NCBI GenBank assembly: GCA_021820445.1
Contig: JAKADN010000001.1
Location: 62,001 to 126,000 of the forward strand
Source of the DNA: Nitrospirota bacterium
Lineage (GTDB): Bacteria > Nitrospirota > Leptospirillia > Leptospirillales > Leptospirillaceae
Length of the DNA stretch: 64,000 nucleotides
Reading direction: 5' to 3'
The position numbers and the translations under genes are program-made. Every line of letters starts with the position of its first letter. Position 1 is the stretch's first letter. The notes beneath the pieces are model-generated. The model searched no databases and was not told the DNA's origin. It saw nothing but the letters and a program-made list of their open reading frames with translations. Below, in pieces: positions 7,873-18,307 of the stretch.

Positions 7873-9536
7873 GGGGTGGCCTCCGCTTTTTTCTTCCGGA
7901 CCGGACGGCGGCCGGGAAGGAGTTCGAGCCAGATGAAGGAGTAGGGGGTCATCGTGACGAGATAGGGATGGCGGGGAATTTTCGGGAACAGGGCTCCCCC
8001 GAAAAGTTCACGGGGGAGAAGGGAGGCAAATTTTCCGAGTTTGAGCTCCCCGCTGACGGAGTTCTTCGAGAGATTGTGGACCAGGAGGCAGGTTTCGTCG
8101 CCCGCCCGGCGGGTAAAGGCGAAGAGAGCGGGGTGAGTGGTTTCGACGATGCCGAACTGGCCCTGGCTCCAGAGGGCGGGCTGTCGGTTCCGCACCTCGA
8201 TCATCCTCCGGACGTTCCAGAGATGGGAATCGGCGAATCGTTCCTGGCTCTCCACGTTGACCATCGTGTAGCTGTAAAGGGGGTCGTCGATGACCGGATT
8301 GTAGAGCTCTTCCGGGTCGGCGGCGGAAAATCCCGCGTTGCGGTCCGAAGACCACTGCATGGGGGTGCGGACGGGGTTTCGGCCCGGGAGGTGGGGATGG
8401 TCCCCCATGCCGATCTCGTCGCCGTAATAGAGGACGGGAAGACCGGGAAAGGTGAAGAAGAGGCTGGCTGCGAGCTGGATCCTGCGGCGTCCGTTCTCCA
8501 TGATCCGGGCCACGCGGGCCAGGACCGGGCGCTCCTCCGAGGAGACCTCCTCGAGGGGGAAGATCGCGTCCCCTCCGTCCTCCTCGAGAAACTTTTCGAA
8601 GGTCTCTTCGGAGCGTTCCCGGAGGTCGAGGGTCCATCGGATCGGAAGATCCTTCCGGGTGTGGAACTCGCGTTCGCCCGAGGCGATGGCCTGTTCGAGG
8701 GCCTCTTTGTTTTCCTCCTTCACCGACCGGATGACCGAGGGAAAGAATCCGTTGTAGTGGTAGAAGAGTCGGGGATCCTGGGAGAAGGCGCCCCGGGGGG
8801 GCGCGCTTGTCTCGAAGAGGAAGACCCGATCGGGAAAAGAGCTCCGGAGGGGAGCGAGGATCCCCGAAAGCTGCCGGAAGGGGTCGGTGACCAGCTCGAT
8901 TCCCTCTTTGCCCAGACGGTGGAGCCGGCCCGATCCCGCGAGCCGGAATCCGTCGAATCCCAGGGTGAACCAGTGCTCGAAGACCCTCCGGATCTCCTCG
9001 CAGATATCCGGGTCCCCGTAGTTGATCGCCGGTTCGTCCTTGTGGTCCTGGTACCAGTAGTACTGGCCCGTCTCGTCGTCCTTGGCCCAGTTCGAGATTT
9101 CCGGCGTCTCCTGGTCCGGGGAGGAAGGGAGCTTGAGGCGGTTCGACCAGAAGAAGCTCTTCCTCAGGTATCGGGAGCTTCGGTCCCGGGATTCGAGAAA
9201 CCAGGTGTGCCGGTCGCTGGTCGCATTGATCGGAAGGGAGGCCAGGACCTTGAGCCCCTTGGCGTGGGCGGCCTCGATGACGACCAGAAGTTCGGAGAGC
9301 GATCCCAGGGAGGCGTCCGGACGCATCCAGTCGGTCAGGGGGTGGCGGCTGTTGCCGGAGAAGGACTGGAAGGGGCAGTTCAACAGGATCCCCTTCACCC
9401 CGAGGCGGGCGATGTAGTCCATCCGTTCGAGAATCCCCCGGAAGTCCCCCACCCCGTCTCCGGATTTGTCATAGAAGCTTCGGATGTAGATTTCGTAAAG
9501 GATCCCGCGGGAGATCCAGAGCTCGGTGTCGTCCAT
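7869..9536 (-). CDS. TreS-like GH13 pseudoenzyme (catalytic residues lost)
   Basis: A 555-residue protein aligns end to end with the neighbouring Tre[74 protein letters not shown], and the C-terminal beta domain. At the active site, region I LVLNHTS becomes LPINATS (His to Ala), and region II GLRCDA becomes GFRLAG (nucleophile Asp to Ala, residue about 200). Region IV RNHDEL becomes TLDLRE (His and transition-state Asp lost). Only the region III Glu (FLFETS) remains. The frame is intact and uses the operon's overlap style (TGATG with treY, ATGA with treS, AAGGAGGG upstream), so it looks maintained. A structural, regulatory or sugar-binding role is inferred. Confidence 0.88.
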   Translation of the reverse strand: MDDTELWISRGILYEIYIRSFYDKSGDGVGDFRGILERMDYIARLGVKGILLNCPFQSFSGNSRHPLTDWMRPDASLGSLSELLVVIEAAHAKGLKVLASLPINATSDRHTWFLESRDRSSRYLRKSFFWSNRLKLPSSPDQETPEISNWAKDDETGQYYWYQDHKDEPAINYGDPDICEEIRRVFEHWFTLGFDGFRLAGSGRLHRLGKEGIELVTDPFRQLSGILAPLRSSFPDRVFLFETSAPPRGAFSQDPRLFYHYNGFFPSVIRSVKEENKEALEQAIASGEREFHTRKDLPIRWTLDLRERSEETFEKFLEEDGGDAIFPLEEVSSEERPVLARVARIMENGRRRIQLAASLFFTFPGLPVLYYGDEIGMGDHPHLPGRNPVRTPMQWSSDRNAGFSAADPEELYNPVIDDPLYSYTMVNVESQERFADSHLWNVRRMIEVRNRQPALWSQGQFGIVETTHPALFAFTRRAGDETCLLVHNLSKNSVSGELKLGKFASLLPRELFGGALFPKIPRHPYLVTMTPYSFIWLELLPGRRPVRKKKAEATP

Positions 9537-12433
9537 CAATGGCCCTCCTTGGGGGAGACCGGTCCGGGCCCCCGGAAAAGGACGGTGAACACTGTGCCTC
9601 CCATCGCAGAATCCAGAGGGAGCCCCTCGCGTCCGCCGGATTGGCGGGGAGCGATTTTTCGTCCCGTCAGCAGGTGGGTCCAGGGATCGCTTTCCCCCTC
9701 CGGCAGGGGAATCGACCCCACCGGCCTTTTACGGGAGAGCAGTCCGCCCCCTTCCTCGAGGCTCCCGGCCACGCGACGATCGACCACCACGAGAAGGTCC
9801 CGGTCGGGAAGGCTTCGCCTGAACCCCAGCATACCATGATCTTCTTCCCATTCCGGGGGAAAGGGGCGATAGTCTCCTTCGAGAAAGAGGGAGGGGTGGC
9901 TCTTTCTGAGATTTAAGAGGATCCAGGTAAGAAAAAGCTTGATGCGGCCGTCGGTCCAGTGGGTCAAAAATCGCCGGAAGGCGTATTCCGGATTGGCGGT
10001 CCATTGGTCTATGACGGACTTCAGAAGGCGGGTCCTTCTGGAAAAGTCGACGGGCCGGCGGTTGTCGGGGTCGACCAGGGAGAGGTCCCAGAGTTCGTCC
10101 CCGCGGTAAAGGTCGAAGACTCCCGGAGAGGCGGCTTTGAGAACGATCTGGGAGAGCGAGATGGCGGCCCCTTCCTGAGCGAGGACCCTCTGGAGGGACA
10201 GAAAGTCCTTCAGAAAGGGGGACGGCCTCTCGGGACGGAGAATCTCCCGGAGAAAGCGGCAGACCGCCTCCTCGTAAACGAGGTCTGGGGTGATCCAGTT
10301 GGTGTGGCGCTTGGACTCCCGGAGGGCTTTGACCACATAAGCCTCCAGACGCTGTCCAAAATCCGGTTCCTCCCGGCCGGGAAGGGGCCAGGCCCCGATC
10401 AGGGTCTGGTAGAGAAAATGTTCGAGGGAAGGGTCGGGGACAGCGGCATCGCTTTTGTCCCGGGTTCTCAGATCCCGATTCATGACCCGCCATTTTTCGA
10501 CCCGTTCGATCCACAGGGCGGCGTGGCCGGAAAGGGCCGTGATCCGGGCCCGGAGATCGGCGCTTCGCTTGGTGTCGTGGGTGGAGGTCGTGGAAAGGGA
10601 GAGGGGGAGCCGTTCGAGCCGGTCCCGGTTGAAGCGGTGGAACGCATCGGGTCCCTGGGGAGGGAGGCCCGGATCGTTTCCCACTTCATTGGCGGAGATC
10701 AGGGGGGTATAGAGGTAAAAGGAGGTGTCCTCGATTCCCTTGGCCATGACGGCCCCCGAAAACTGTTGCCACTTGAGGACGAAGTCTGTCCATCGATTCC
10801 GTTTCTCGTGACTGCTTCCGGCAGGAAAATCAAGAGTCAGAAGCCGTTCGAAAAAGCGGAAAAGCCCCGCCCTTCGGGAGGGATGGCGCAGCCGGGCAAG
10901 GTCGAGCGCCCGTTCGATCCGGGCCCGGGCCTCTTCGGGGACGCTGCCATCCCGGATATAGGTCCGGTAGACCTCAAGGCAGGCCGTCACCTCGACCAGT
11001 CCGGCCTGAAGCTCGCGGAATCCCGTTTCCCGCACGTCGCGCTCCTCCATGGCGATCCATTCAAGGAGGAGGGTCAGCCGGCGCAGTTCACCCCCCATGA
11101 GGGTTTCCGCCACAAATTTTTTTTGCTGGTAGGCGATGTCCGAAAAGGAGCGGTCGGGGGCGAGAACGGTTTCGTACCATTCCGAGAGCTGCCGGGCCCC
11201 TTCCGGGTCTGTGAAGAGTCCGGACAGGAAGGCCGCGAACTCATAGCCGGTCGTTCCCAAGACCGTCCAGTCCGGCAGGGATTCGTCCCGGGCCAGAATC
11301 TTCTCCACCCAGATGAGGGGGGGCCATTCCGGCCGCTCCTCCTGGAGGAGGCGCGAGAGGCGGTGGAGGTAGTCGGCGGGGTCCCGGAGCCCATCGACGT
11401 GGTCGACACGGACCCCGTCGATCCATCCGTTCCGGCTCCACTCCCGGACGAGCCGGTGGAAGGCATCGAAGACACGGTCATCCTCCATTCGGACTCCGGC
11501 GAGGTCCGCCACATCGAAGAAGCGCCGATAATTCAGGGTTCGCGTCACCGTTTTCCAGTGGGACAGCCAGTAGGCCTGGGCGGAAAGAAGGGCGTCCATC
11601 CGGTCGAAGGAGGAGGAAATCCCCCGGATTCCCCGATATTCGGCCAGAACCCGTTCCAGGGCCTCCCGGAACAGGTCGTTGCTCTGGTACAGCCGTTTCA
11701 GAAGAAGGTGGAGCGTCCGTCGGGAGCGGGATCTGAGGCGCCGGGACAGGGGATCGGAACGACGTTCGGGAAGGGATTCCGTGCGTTTTAACAAAAGGTC
11801 GAGAGTGTTTCGGAGCAATTCGGCATCAGGGCGAGATCCGGAGGGAAGAGCCTCCTTGATCTCCCGGAAGACCGGGGCCAGCGTGGCCGGGTCGACGGGG
11901 AAAAGGGTCTCGTAGTAGCGGACGGCGAAGCCGTTTTTACCGTAGACCAGTTCGAGTTCCTGGTTTTCCAGAACTTTCCGGTAGGAGTCGCCGAGAACCG
12001 GCAGGCTGAGCCGGTGCTCGAGGGCGCGCTGGGGCGGGTTCCAGTCCACGTCGAAGAACATGGAAAAGGGGGAGGCTTCTCCGTTTTCAAGAAGATCCCG
12101 CCACCAGGGATTTTCATAGTGGGCGGCCATGTGGTTGGGGACGATGTCCAGAATCAGACCCATTCCCCGGCTCCGGAGTGTCCGGGACAGGTGCTCCATG
12201 TCGGCGGGAGTTCCGATCTCGGGGTTTTGCCGGGTGGGGTCGATGAGGTCGTAGCCGTGTCCGCTCCCCGAACGGGCGGCGAAGAGGGGGGAGGCGTAGA
12301 TCGTGGTGACACCCAAGCGCTCGAGATAGGGAACGAGGCGTGCGGCCGCTGTCAGGCGGAAGTTCCGGGAAAAGCCCAGTCGGCAGGTGGCAAGAGGAAG
12401 CGGCCCCGTCTCCCCGGTGAAATAGGGCTTCAT
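9533..12433 (-). CDS. treY: Maltooligosyl trehalose synthase TreY
   Basis: Converts the reducing-end alpha-1,4 linkage of maltodextrins to alpha,alpha-1,1, giving maltooligosyl-trehalose, the substrate of TreZ. The 965 residues are somewhat longer than many TreY proteins. GH13 features: YASPLFAARSGSGHGYDLIDPTRQNPE, region I DIVPNHMA, region II GVRVDHVDGLRDP, region III IWVEKIL, and the TreY-typical TSTHDTKRSADLRARI. Starts at ATG 12433, overlapping the treZ stop as ATGA. It ends in the TGATG that starts the pseudo-TreS gene. Long plus-strand ORFs here are antisense shadows caused by high GC. (The track gives the end as 9536; the last bases overlap the next start.). Confidence 0.92.
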
Positions 12434-14355
12434 GGGCTGGTCTCGGTCAGAAGGAGGATCCGGTAGGGCTCGAGAAGGAGTTCCGTCTGGTCGGCAGGAG
12501 AGAAGGTGGAGGCCTTTCCTCCGAAGAAAGGACCCGAGTCGAGAAGAAGGGAGAGGACCCCTACCTTCCAGTCGGTCGGGAAAAATGGAGCCGGGAGGGT
12601 CCGGGGCTCCCGGGAAGCGTTGGCCAGAAGGAGGATCCGTGGTTTGTTAACCTCTCCCCGCATGAGGAAGAGGAGGCCGTCTCCGGGAGAGAAAACACGG
12701 TTTTGGGGAGTTCCGATCGGGTCAGGAGGGAGAAGGGCCGGAGAGGTCCTCCGGATTTCGGCGAGACGGGAGGTCCAGCCCAGGAGGGATTGCTGGAAGG
12801 GAGAGAGGGAGGCTCCCGGGTCGGTCAGGGTCAACCGGGAGCGGTCGAAGGTCTCGGGGGACTGGGGGTCCGGCACCTCTCCCGACCAGCCGAAGGCGGA
12901 GAACTCCTTCTTCCGGCCTTCGCGCACCGCCTGCACGAGGTCGGCGTCTCCGTGGTCCGTGAAGTAGAGGAAGGGGCGCGTCTCTCCGTATTCCTCCCCC
13001 ATGAAGAGCAAGGGGAGTCCGGGAGAGAGGAGGACCAGGGCGGCCACGAGGGGAAGAGCCTCCGGCGGAAGAAGGGTCGAGAGGCGGTCTCCGTTCCTGC
13101 GGTTGCCTGTTTGGTCGTGGTTCTGGGCAAAAAAGACGAAGGAGCGAGCGGGAAGGTCTTCGGAGGGGGATCCCCGCCGGCACCGGAAAGAGGGTGAAGG
13201 CTGCCCCTGGTAGACGAAGCCCTTCGAAAGGGCGAGGACGAGGTCCTCCGTTTCGGAAAAGTCCTGATAATAGCCGTCCCTCTCGCCGGTGAAGTGGACA
13301 TGGAGGGCGTGGTGGAAGTCGTCGCTCCACTGGGCGTCGAATCCCAGTCCGCCTCTTGAGACGGGGAGGACCGTCCGGCGGTCGTTGGCGTTCGATTCGG
13401 CGACGAGATGGAGGATACGGCCCCGGCGGGAGGCGATGTTTTTTGCCAGATGCGACACGTCGGCCAGAAAGGGATGGGGGGACTGGTCGCGGATGGCATG
13501 GATCGCGTCGAGACGGAATCCGTCCAGATCGAAGAGAACGGCGAGGGTTCTCAGGTTCTCGAGAAAGAAGTGCCGGACATGGTCGCTCTCCGGTCCGTCG
13601 AAGTTCAGCGCCTCTCCCCAGGGAGTCCGGGTCGTCTCCGAGAAATAGGGTCCGAAGGACGAGAGGTAGTTGCCTTCCGGCCCCAGGTGGTTGAAGACGA
13701 CGTCGAGAAAGACCGACAAGCCTCGCCGGTGCGCCTCCCGAACGAGGCGGAAAAGGCCGTCCGGGCCCCCGTAGGACCATTGGACGGCATAGGGGAAGAC
13801 TCCGTCATACCCCCAGTTCCGGACGCCGGGGAACTGGGCCACCGGCATGAGTTCGATGGCGGTCACGCCGGTCCGTGCGAGGTGGTCGAGAGAGGGGAGG
13901 ATCCCCTCGAATGAGGAGGAGGGCGAAAAGGTTCCGACGTGAAGCTCGTAAAAGAGGAGATCCGCAAGGGAGTGGCCGGGAAAGGGGTGCGGGGGAGCCT
14001 CCGGGGGCCCCCAGACGGTCGAGGGTCCATGGACGCCCTCCCGCTGGAGACGGGAGGCCGGATCGGGACGGAGGATCTCCCCGTCGATCAGGTAGCGGTA
14101 GGTGGTCCCGGGGAGGGCTCCCTCGAGGAAGGTTCGGAAATAGCCGTTTTCCTCCCGCTCCAGACGATGGCGGGAGGGTGTCCCCGGCCCTTCCACGATG
14201 AGATCGAGGGTCCGGACCCGGGGGGCCCAGACCCGGAAGAGCGTCCCGGAAACATCCGGAACGGCCCCCAGGGGGCCAAGGTCGCGGGGGCCGGCCTGGC
14301 TTCCCGGTGGGCGTGAAAAATCCTTCTCGCGATCGGTCGTTTCCTCGCGCTCCAT
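12430..14355 (-). CDS. treZ: Malto-oligosyltrehalose trehalohydrolase TreZ
   Basis: Releases trehalose from the maltooligosyl-trehalose made by TreY. The 641-residue protein has the N-terminal beta domain (TLFRVWAPRVRTLDLIVEG) and then ELHVGTFSPSSSFEG. The GH13 blocks are DVVFNHLGPEGNY (region I), DGFRLDAIHAI (nucleophile Asp), LVAESNANDRR (acid Glu) and FFAQNHDQTGN (region IV). FMGEEYGETRPFLYFTDH is typical of TreZ and GlgB relatives. ATG 14355 has an AAAAAGGAGA ribosome site. It is the promoter-proximal gene of the six-gene minus-strand operon. Confidence 0.93.
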   Translation of the reverse strand: MEREETTDREKDFSRPPGSQAGPRDLGPLGAVPDVSGTLFRVWAPRVRTLDLIVEGPGTPSRHRLEREENGYFRTFLEGALPGTTYRYLIDGEILRPDPASRLQREGVHGPSTVWGPPEAPPHPFPGHSLADLLFYELHVGTFSPSSSFEGILPSLDHLARTGVTAIELMPVAQFPGVRNWGYDGVFPYAVQWSYGGPDGLFRLVREAHRRGLSVFLDVVFNHLGPEGNYLSSFGPYFSETTRTPWGEALNFDGPESDHVRHFFLENLRTLAVLFDLDGFRLDAIHAIRDQSPHPFLADVSHLAKNIASRRGRILHLVAESNANDRRTVLPVSRGGLGFDAQWSDDFHHALHVHFTGERDGYYQDFSETEDLVLALSKGFVYQGQPSPSFRCRRGSPSEDLPARSFVFFAQNHDQTGNRRNGDRLSTLLPPEALPLVAALVLLSPGLPLLFMGEEYGETRPFLYFTDHGDADLVQAVREGRKKEFSAFGWSGEVPDPQSPETFDRSRLTLTDPGASLSPFQQSLLGWTSRLAEIRRTSPALLPPDPIGTPQNRVFSPGDGLLFLMRGEVNKPRILLLANASREPRTLPAPFFPTDWKVGVLSLLLDSGPFFGGKASTFSPADQTELLLEPYRILLLTETSP

Positions 14356-14375
14356 TCCGTCTCCTTTTTCAGCGA

Positions 14376-14404
14376 ATCTTACCCGATTGGTCCGGGTCCT
14401 TCAA
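14376..14404 (-). promoter_or_regulatory. Predicted sigma-70-type promoter of the trehalose operon
   Basis: On the minus strand TTGAAG, a 17-base spacer, and TAAGAT lie 20 bases upstream of the treZ ATG. Spacing is optimal, and each hexamer matches the consensus at four positions. The expected 5' leader would be very short. Confidence 0.5.
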
Positions 14405-14513
14405 CAGGATCCATTGGACGCGGGCAGTAGGAGGCCTTTAGAATGGAGGTCACGAATTTCTGAAAGGCCCACGACAACGTCAATTGGATATTTTCTGGAA
14501 AGAGAGGACATTC

Positions 14514-16553
14514 ATGGCCAATCGCCTGGGACGGGAAACCAGTCCCTATCTTCGTCAGCACGCCGACAATCCGGTGGACTGGTATCCCTGGGGAGAGGAG
14601 GCCTGGAAGGCGGCGGGAGAGACCGGCAAGCCGGTCCTTCTCTCCATCGGGTACGCGGCCTGCCACTGGTGCCATGTCATGGCCCACGAGTCCTTCGAGG
14701 ATCCCGAAACGGCCCGCCTGATGAACGACCTGTTCGTCAACATCAAGGTGGACCGGGAGGAGCGCCCCGACCTTGACCATATCTACCAGACCGCCCACCA
14801 GCTTCTGGCCCGGCGCGGGGGAGGATGGCCCCTCACCATCTTCTTGACCGGACGCAAGGTCCCCTTCGCTGCCGGAACCTACTTTCCCAAGACCGGACGA
14901 TTCGGCCTTCCCGGATTCTCCGAGGTTCTGAACCGGATCCACGGCTTCTATGTCGAGCACAGGGACCAGCTCGAAAGTCCGGACAACCGGTCGGTCGTGG
15001 AGACACTGGATCTCCTGGTCCCGAAGCGCACGGAGGGTGTTGTTCTGTCGGCCGCTCCCGTCGAAGCCCTTCGGGCCCATTTGCGGCAGCTCTTCGACGC
15101 TCAGGACGGAGGGTTCGGGGGGGCTCCGAAGTTCCCCCACGCCCAGGGTCTGGCCTTTCTGCTCGACTCCCCCGAAGCCGGGGACCGGGAAATGGCCCTC
15201 TTCACCCTTCGCAAGATGGGGCGCGGGGGGATCTACGACCAGATCGGAGGAGGGTTCGCACGGTACAGCGTCGATGATCGTTGGGAAATCCCCCATTTCG
15301 AAAAAATGCTTTACGACAACGGCCCCCTTCTCGGGCTCTACGCCCGGGCCTACGACCTGTCGAAAGATCCCTTCTTCCGGAGGGTGGCGGAGGAGACGGT
15401 TGCCTGGGCCGATCGGGAGATGAGGGCCCCTGAAAGCCTCTGGTATGCCTCCCTCGATGCCGACGCCGAAGGAGAAGAAGGGAAGTTTGCACGATGGAGC
15501 CGTGAGGAAATAGAGGCGGTTCTGTCGGAGGAGGAGAGGCGGGTCGCCGACGCCTGCTTCGGATTCGGCCTTCCCCCCAATTTCGAGCACCAGTACTGGA
15601 ATCCCGTCCTCGTCCGGACCCCCGAGGAGTATGCCCAGGAGGAAGGGAGGAATCCGGAGGAGGTCCGTCGCCTTCTGGAATCGGCCCGCAAGCGTCTTTT
15701 CGAGATCCGGGAAGGCCGCGTACGCCCCGGCCGCGACGAAAAGATCCTGACCTCCTGGAACGCCCTCTACCTGCGGGGGCTCCTCGAGGCCGGAAGGATC
15801 CTCGAGCGGCCGGACTGGATCGAACGCGCCCTGGCCGGCTTTTCCGCCATTCGGACCCATTTGTGGAAGGACGGTCGTCTTCTGGCCGTCCGGACCCTGG
15901 GAGAGAGCCGCCTCCCCGCCTATCTCGACGACTACGCCTTCCTGCTCGAGGCCCTTCTGGAAAGTCTCTCGGCCGCCTACTCCGAAGATCGGCTGGCCTG
16001 GGCGAAGGAGATTGCCGGGGTCCTTCTGGACCAGTTCGAAGACCGTGCGGAGGGAGGTTTTTTCTTTACCGCTCGCGATCATGAAGAACTCCTCTGCCGG
16101 ATCAAGACCGGCCACGACCAGTCCCTTCCCAACGGAAACGGGGTCGCTGTCCGGAGCCTCCTCCGTCTCGGATCCCTTCTCGGGGATCTCCCCATGCTCG
16201 AAGCGGCAGAAAGGAGCCTCACGCTCTTCGCGGGGACCTTCAACACCCGGCCGGAGGGTTTCGACACCCTTCTTTCCGCCCTTTCCTACCGACTCTCCGG
16301 GGCTCCGACGGTGGTTCTCCAGGGGCCGAATGCCGCCTCCTGGCAGTCGCAGGCAAGGTCTGCCGGATCTCCGGCATGGATCGTTCTCTCTCGGGAAGGA
16401 ACTCCAGTCTCCGGGAAGGCTCCGGGGGCAACAGGGGTCACCCGGGCCTGGATCTGCGGAACCTTCGGATGCCTTGCCCCGGTCGATGGGGATTCCGGGC
16501 ATTTTCTGTCGGAGCTGGCGGCGATTGGAACGGCTGGAGGAAGCCATGCTTGA
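14514..16553 (+). CDS. Thioredoxin-fold DUF255 protein (YyaL / SPATA20 family)
   Basis: About 679 residues. The N-terminus [29 protein letters not shown] and [20 protein letters not shown] (CxxC-type pair at about 50 and 53) are the signature of the widespread DUF255/YyaL family: a thioredoxin-like domain followed by an alpha/alpha-toroid resembling N-acylglucosamine epimerases. Its biochemical role is not established. The start is set at ATG 14514, where the family homology begins and an AGAGAGGA site precedes it, rather than the upstream TTG at 14484. Cytoplasmic. It overlaps the downstream esterase by 8 bases, so the two are probably co-transcribed. Confidence 0.85.
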   Translation: MANRLGRETSPYLRQHADNPVDWYPWGEEAWKAAGETGKPVLLSIGYAACHWCHVMAHESFEDPETARLMNDLFVNIKVDREERPDLDHIYQTAHQLLARRGGGWPLTIFLTGRKVPFAAGTYFPKTGRFGLPGFSEVLNRIHGFYVEHRDQLESPDNRSVVETLDLLVPKRTEGVVLSAAPVEALRAHLRQLFDAQDGGFGGAPKFPHAQGLAFLLDSPEAGDREMALFTLRKMGRGGIYDQIGGGFARYSVDDRWEIPHFEKMLYDNGPLLGLYARAYDLSKDPFFRRVAEETVAWADREMRAPESLWYASLDADAEGEEGKFARWSREEIEAVLSEEERRVADACFGFGLPPNFEHQYWNPVLVRTPEEYAQEEGRNPEEVRRLLESARKRLFEIREGRVRPGRDEKILTSWNALYLRGLLEAGRILERPDWIERALAGFSAIRTHLWKDGRLLAVRTLGESRLPAYLDDYAFLLEALLESLSAAYSEDRLAWAKEIAGVLLDQFEDRAEGGFFFTARDHEELLCRIKTGHDQSLPNGNGVAVRSLLRLGSLLGDLPMLEAAERSLTLFAGTFNTRPEGFDTLLSALSYRLSGAPTVVLQGPNAASWQSQARSAGSPAWIVLSREGTPVSGKAPGATGVTRAWICGTFGCLAPVDGDSGHFLSELAAIGTAGGSHA

Positions 16554-17202
16554 TGCGGTGATCCTCGAGACGGGGCCAGATCCCCGATGGGCGGTGATCT
16601 GGCTCCACGGACTGGGCGCCGACGGCCATGACTTCGAGGGAATCGTTCCTGAGATTCCTCTTCCTCCCGTTCCCCTCCGCTTCATCTTCCCGCACGCTCC
16701 GGTCATGCGGGTCAGGGTCAACGGAGGGGCCCCCATGCGGGCCTGGTATGACGTCGCACTGGCCGACCTCTCCCGCTATCCCGACCTCGTGGGAATGAAT
16801 CGGTCCGTGAGCCACCTGCAGGCGCTCGCGAAGAGGGAGGAGGAGCGTGGAATTCCCCCGGAACGGATCATCCTGGCCGGCTTCTCCCAGGGAGGAGTGA
16901 TCGTTCTTCTGACCGTCTTCGGGGATCCAAGGATTCGATGGGGAGGTGTCCTGGCCCTGTCCACCTATCTCCCTCTCGATTCGGGGCTTCTCCTCTCGGA
17001 TAGTCCGACCCCTCTTTTCATGGCGCACGGCACGGAAGATCCCGTCGTTCCATTCCGCCTCGGCCGGAAGACCTTCGAGACGCTCGAGGGGCTGGGAACA
17101 AAAGGAGCCCGGAAATGGGAGCAGTATGCGATGGGCCATTCCGTCTGCCTCCCGGAGATCGGGGACATCGGCTCCTGGATGGGCGGGATCCTTGAGTCGT
17201 GA
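16546..17202 (+). CDS. Carboxylesterase/phospholipase-family alpha/beta hydrolase
   Basis: A 218-residue esterase of the YpfH/EstB (abhydrolase 2) family. [22 protein letters not shown] carries the oxyanion-hole [29 protein letters not shown] is the classic family block. AGFSQGG is the nucleophile elbow (Ser), GTEDPVVP supplies the Asp, and MGHSV the His. It likely hydrolyses short acyl or aryl esters; the natural substrate is unknown. ATG 16546 lies inside the end of the DUF255 gene (ATGCTTGA overlap) with CTGGAGG upstream. The track ORF from 16012 is an artefactual extension into the neighbour. Confidence 0.87.
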   Translation: MLDAVILETGPDPRWAVIWLHGLGADGHDFEGIVPEIPLPPVPLRFIFPHAPVMRVRVNGGAPMRAWYDVALADLSRYPDLVGMNRSVSHLQALAKREEERGIPPERIILAGFSQGGVIVLLTVFGDPRIRWGGVLALSTYLPLDSGLLLSDSPTPLFMAHGTEDPVVPFRLGRKTFETLEGLGTKGARKWEQYAMGHSVCLPEIGDIGSWMGGILES

Positions 17203-17297
17203 AAAAACGGCCTTGAGCGACCGGTCTGATTCGTTCGGACTCCCGTCCCTCCCCGAGATGTTGAGTCCCTGCCCCGCATCGCGATAGGATAGAGCCC

Positions 17298-17759
17298 ATG
17301 CTCCCATCCCCTCGCAGGAGGTATCCGCCCATCAAAGAGATGTCCAGGTGTTCCCGAAGCGGGCGTCTTGCGCTTTCTCTGGCGATTCCGGTCTTTATAG
17401 GCCAGCTTTTCGTCTTCTCCGGCCTAGCCGAAGCGGGAGCCAAAGGTTCCGTCCAAGGGCCCGTCCTGACCTCTCTCTCCGTCCACGGATCGGTTGTGAC
17501 CCTTCGGTTCAGAATCCCCAAAAGGCCGGCCGGCCGTTTTCTTCATCTTTCTGTCGACAGGGGGCGTCTCCTGGGGCGCAGGATCGAACCGGAGGGGATC
17601 CTCGAGATTTGCGTGGGCCATCTTCGGGCCGGCCGGCATCGCCTGGGATTCGAGCTTGCGGGAAAGGACCAGATCGTCAAGACCGATGAGGTGCCGGTTC
17701 GGGTCGTCGTCCCCGGAGGAGCTCCTTTTTCCTGTCCGTCGACGGGAAAAGGCTCCTGA
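17298..17759 (+). CDS. Hypothetical secreted protein
   Basis: Up to 153 residues, no recognised family. A hydrophobic stretch (LALSLAIPVFIGQLFVFSGLAEAGA) ends in an AxA-like cleavage site, indicating export. The mature part is beta-rich, with an Ig-like alternation (VLTSLSVHGSVVTLRFRIP ... GRHRLGFELAGKDQIVKTDEVPVRVVVPGG). The start is uncertain. ATG 17298 has a weak ribosome site, whereas a strong AGGAGG (17316-17321) sits 18 bases before ATG 17340, too far for ideal spacing. It precedes def by 20 bases. Confidence 0.55.
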   Translation: MLPSPRRRYPPIKEMSRCSRSGRLALSLAIPVFIGQLFVFSGLAEAGAKGSVQGPVLTSLSVHGSVVTLRFRIPKRPAGRFLHLSVDRGRLLGRRIEPEGILEICVGHLRAGRHRLGFELAGKDQIVKTDEVPVRVVVPGGAPFSCPSTGKGS

Positions 17760-17779
17760 GGCCGGGTCAGGAAGACTGT

Positions 17780-18307
17780 ATGCCGGTTCGTCCTCTGGTG
17801 GGGCACAGGGAGCCATTTCTGAGGGCCGTTGCTCGCATGGCCGATCCCGCTTCGAGCGAAGTGCGGGAGGCGGTGGCGGATCTTCGGGAGACTTTGGCGA
17901 CGCAGCGGGGAATTGCCATGGCCGCTCCCCAGATCGGGATTTCCTTGCGTCTTTTCGTCTGGAACCTGAAACGGCCCCGGGATCAGGGAGGTCCCCCCGC
18001 AAAGGGGGTTCTCGTCAATCCGGAGATCCTGGAGCGCACCGGTTCGGTTCCGGTGGTGGAGGGGTGTCTCTCCTTTCCCGGCCTGGACCTGTCCATCCGC
18101 CGTCCGGAAAAAGTGACTGTCGCCGGATTCGATGAGAAGGGCGACCGAGTGGTCTATACCGGGTCGGGGCTCTTCGCCCGGATGGTCGAGCACGAGGTCG
18201 ACCATCTCGAAGGAATTCTTCTACCGGATCGTCAACCCGCCCTCTCGCGTCTTTTGTCCCACTGGCGGCGGACGCGGTGGGAGGAAAGATGGGAGAAACA
18301 GCCGTGA
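17780..18307 (+). CDS. def: Peptide deformylase
   Basis: Removes the formyl group from the N-terminal Met of nascent proteins; a cytoplasmic metalloenzyme. The 175 residues carry the three family motifs: GIAMAAPQIG (44-53; motif 1, usually GxGLAAPQ, here with Met for Leu), EGCLSFPG (Cys96 metal ligand) and HEVDHLEG (His138, Glu139, His142). It is followed directly by fmt, whose product adds the formyl group, with overlapping ends, the usual bacterial pairing. Confidence 0.95.
   Translation: MPVRPLVGHREPFLRAVARMADPASSEVREAVADLRETLATQRGIAMAAPQIGISLRLFVWNLKRPRDQGGPPAKGVLVNPEILERTGSVPVVEGCLSFPGLDLSIRRPEKVTVAGFDEKGDRVVYTGSGLFARMVEHEVDHLEGILLPDRQPALSRLLSHWRRTRWEERWEKQP

Noticed and set aside
5015-12466. 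Long plus-strand ORFs (for example 5015-6223, 6673-7944, 7866-9839, 9959-11791) opposite the trehalose operon
   Set aside because: They mirror the GC-rich codons of treS, treY and glgX, lack ribosome sites and show Gly/Pro/Arg/Glu-rich composition with no family motif. They are antisense shadows.
14379-16736. 785-residue minus-strand ORF opposite the DUF255 gene
   Set aside because: No homology and biased composition; the plus strand carries a clear conserved protein.
17331-17333. In-frame ATC at ideal distance from a perfect AGGAGG upstream of the secreted protein
   Set aside because: ATC initiation is very rare; kept only as a note on start uncertainty.
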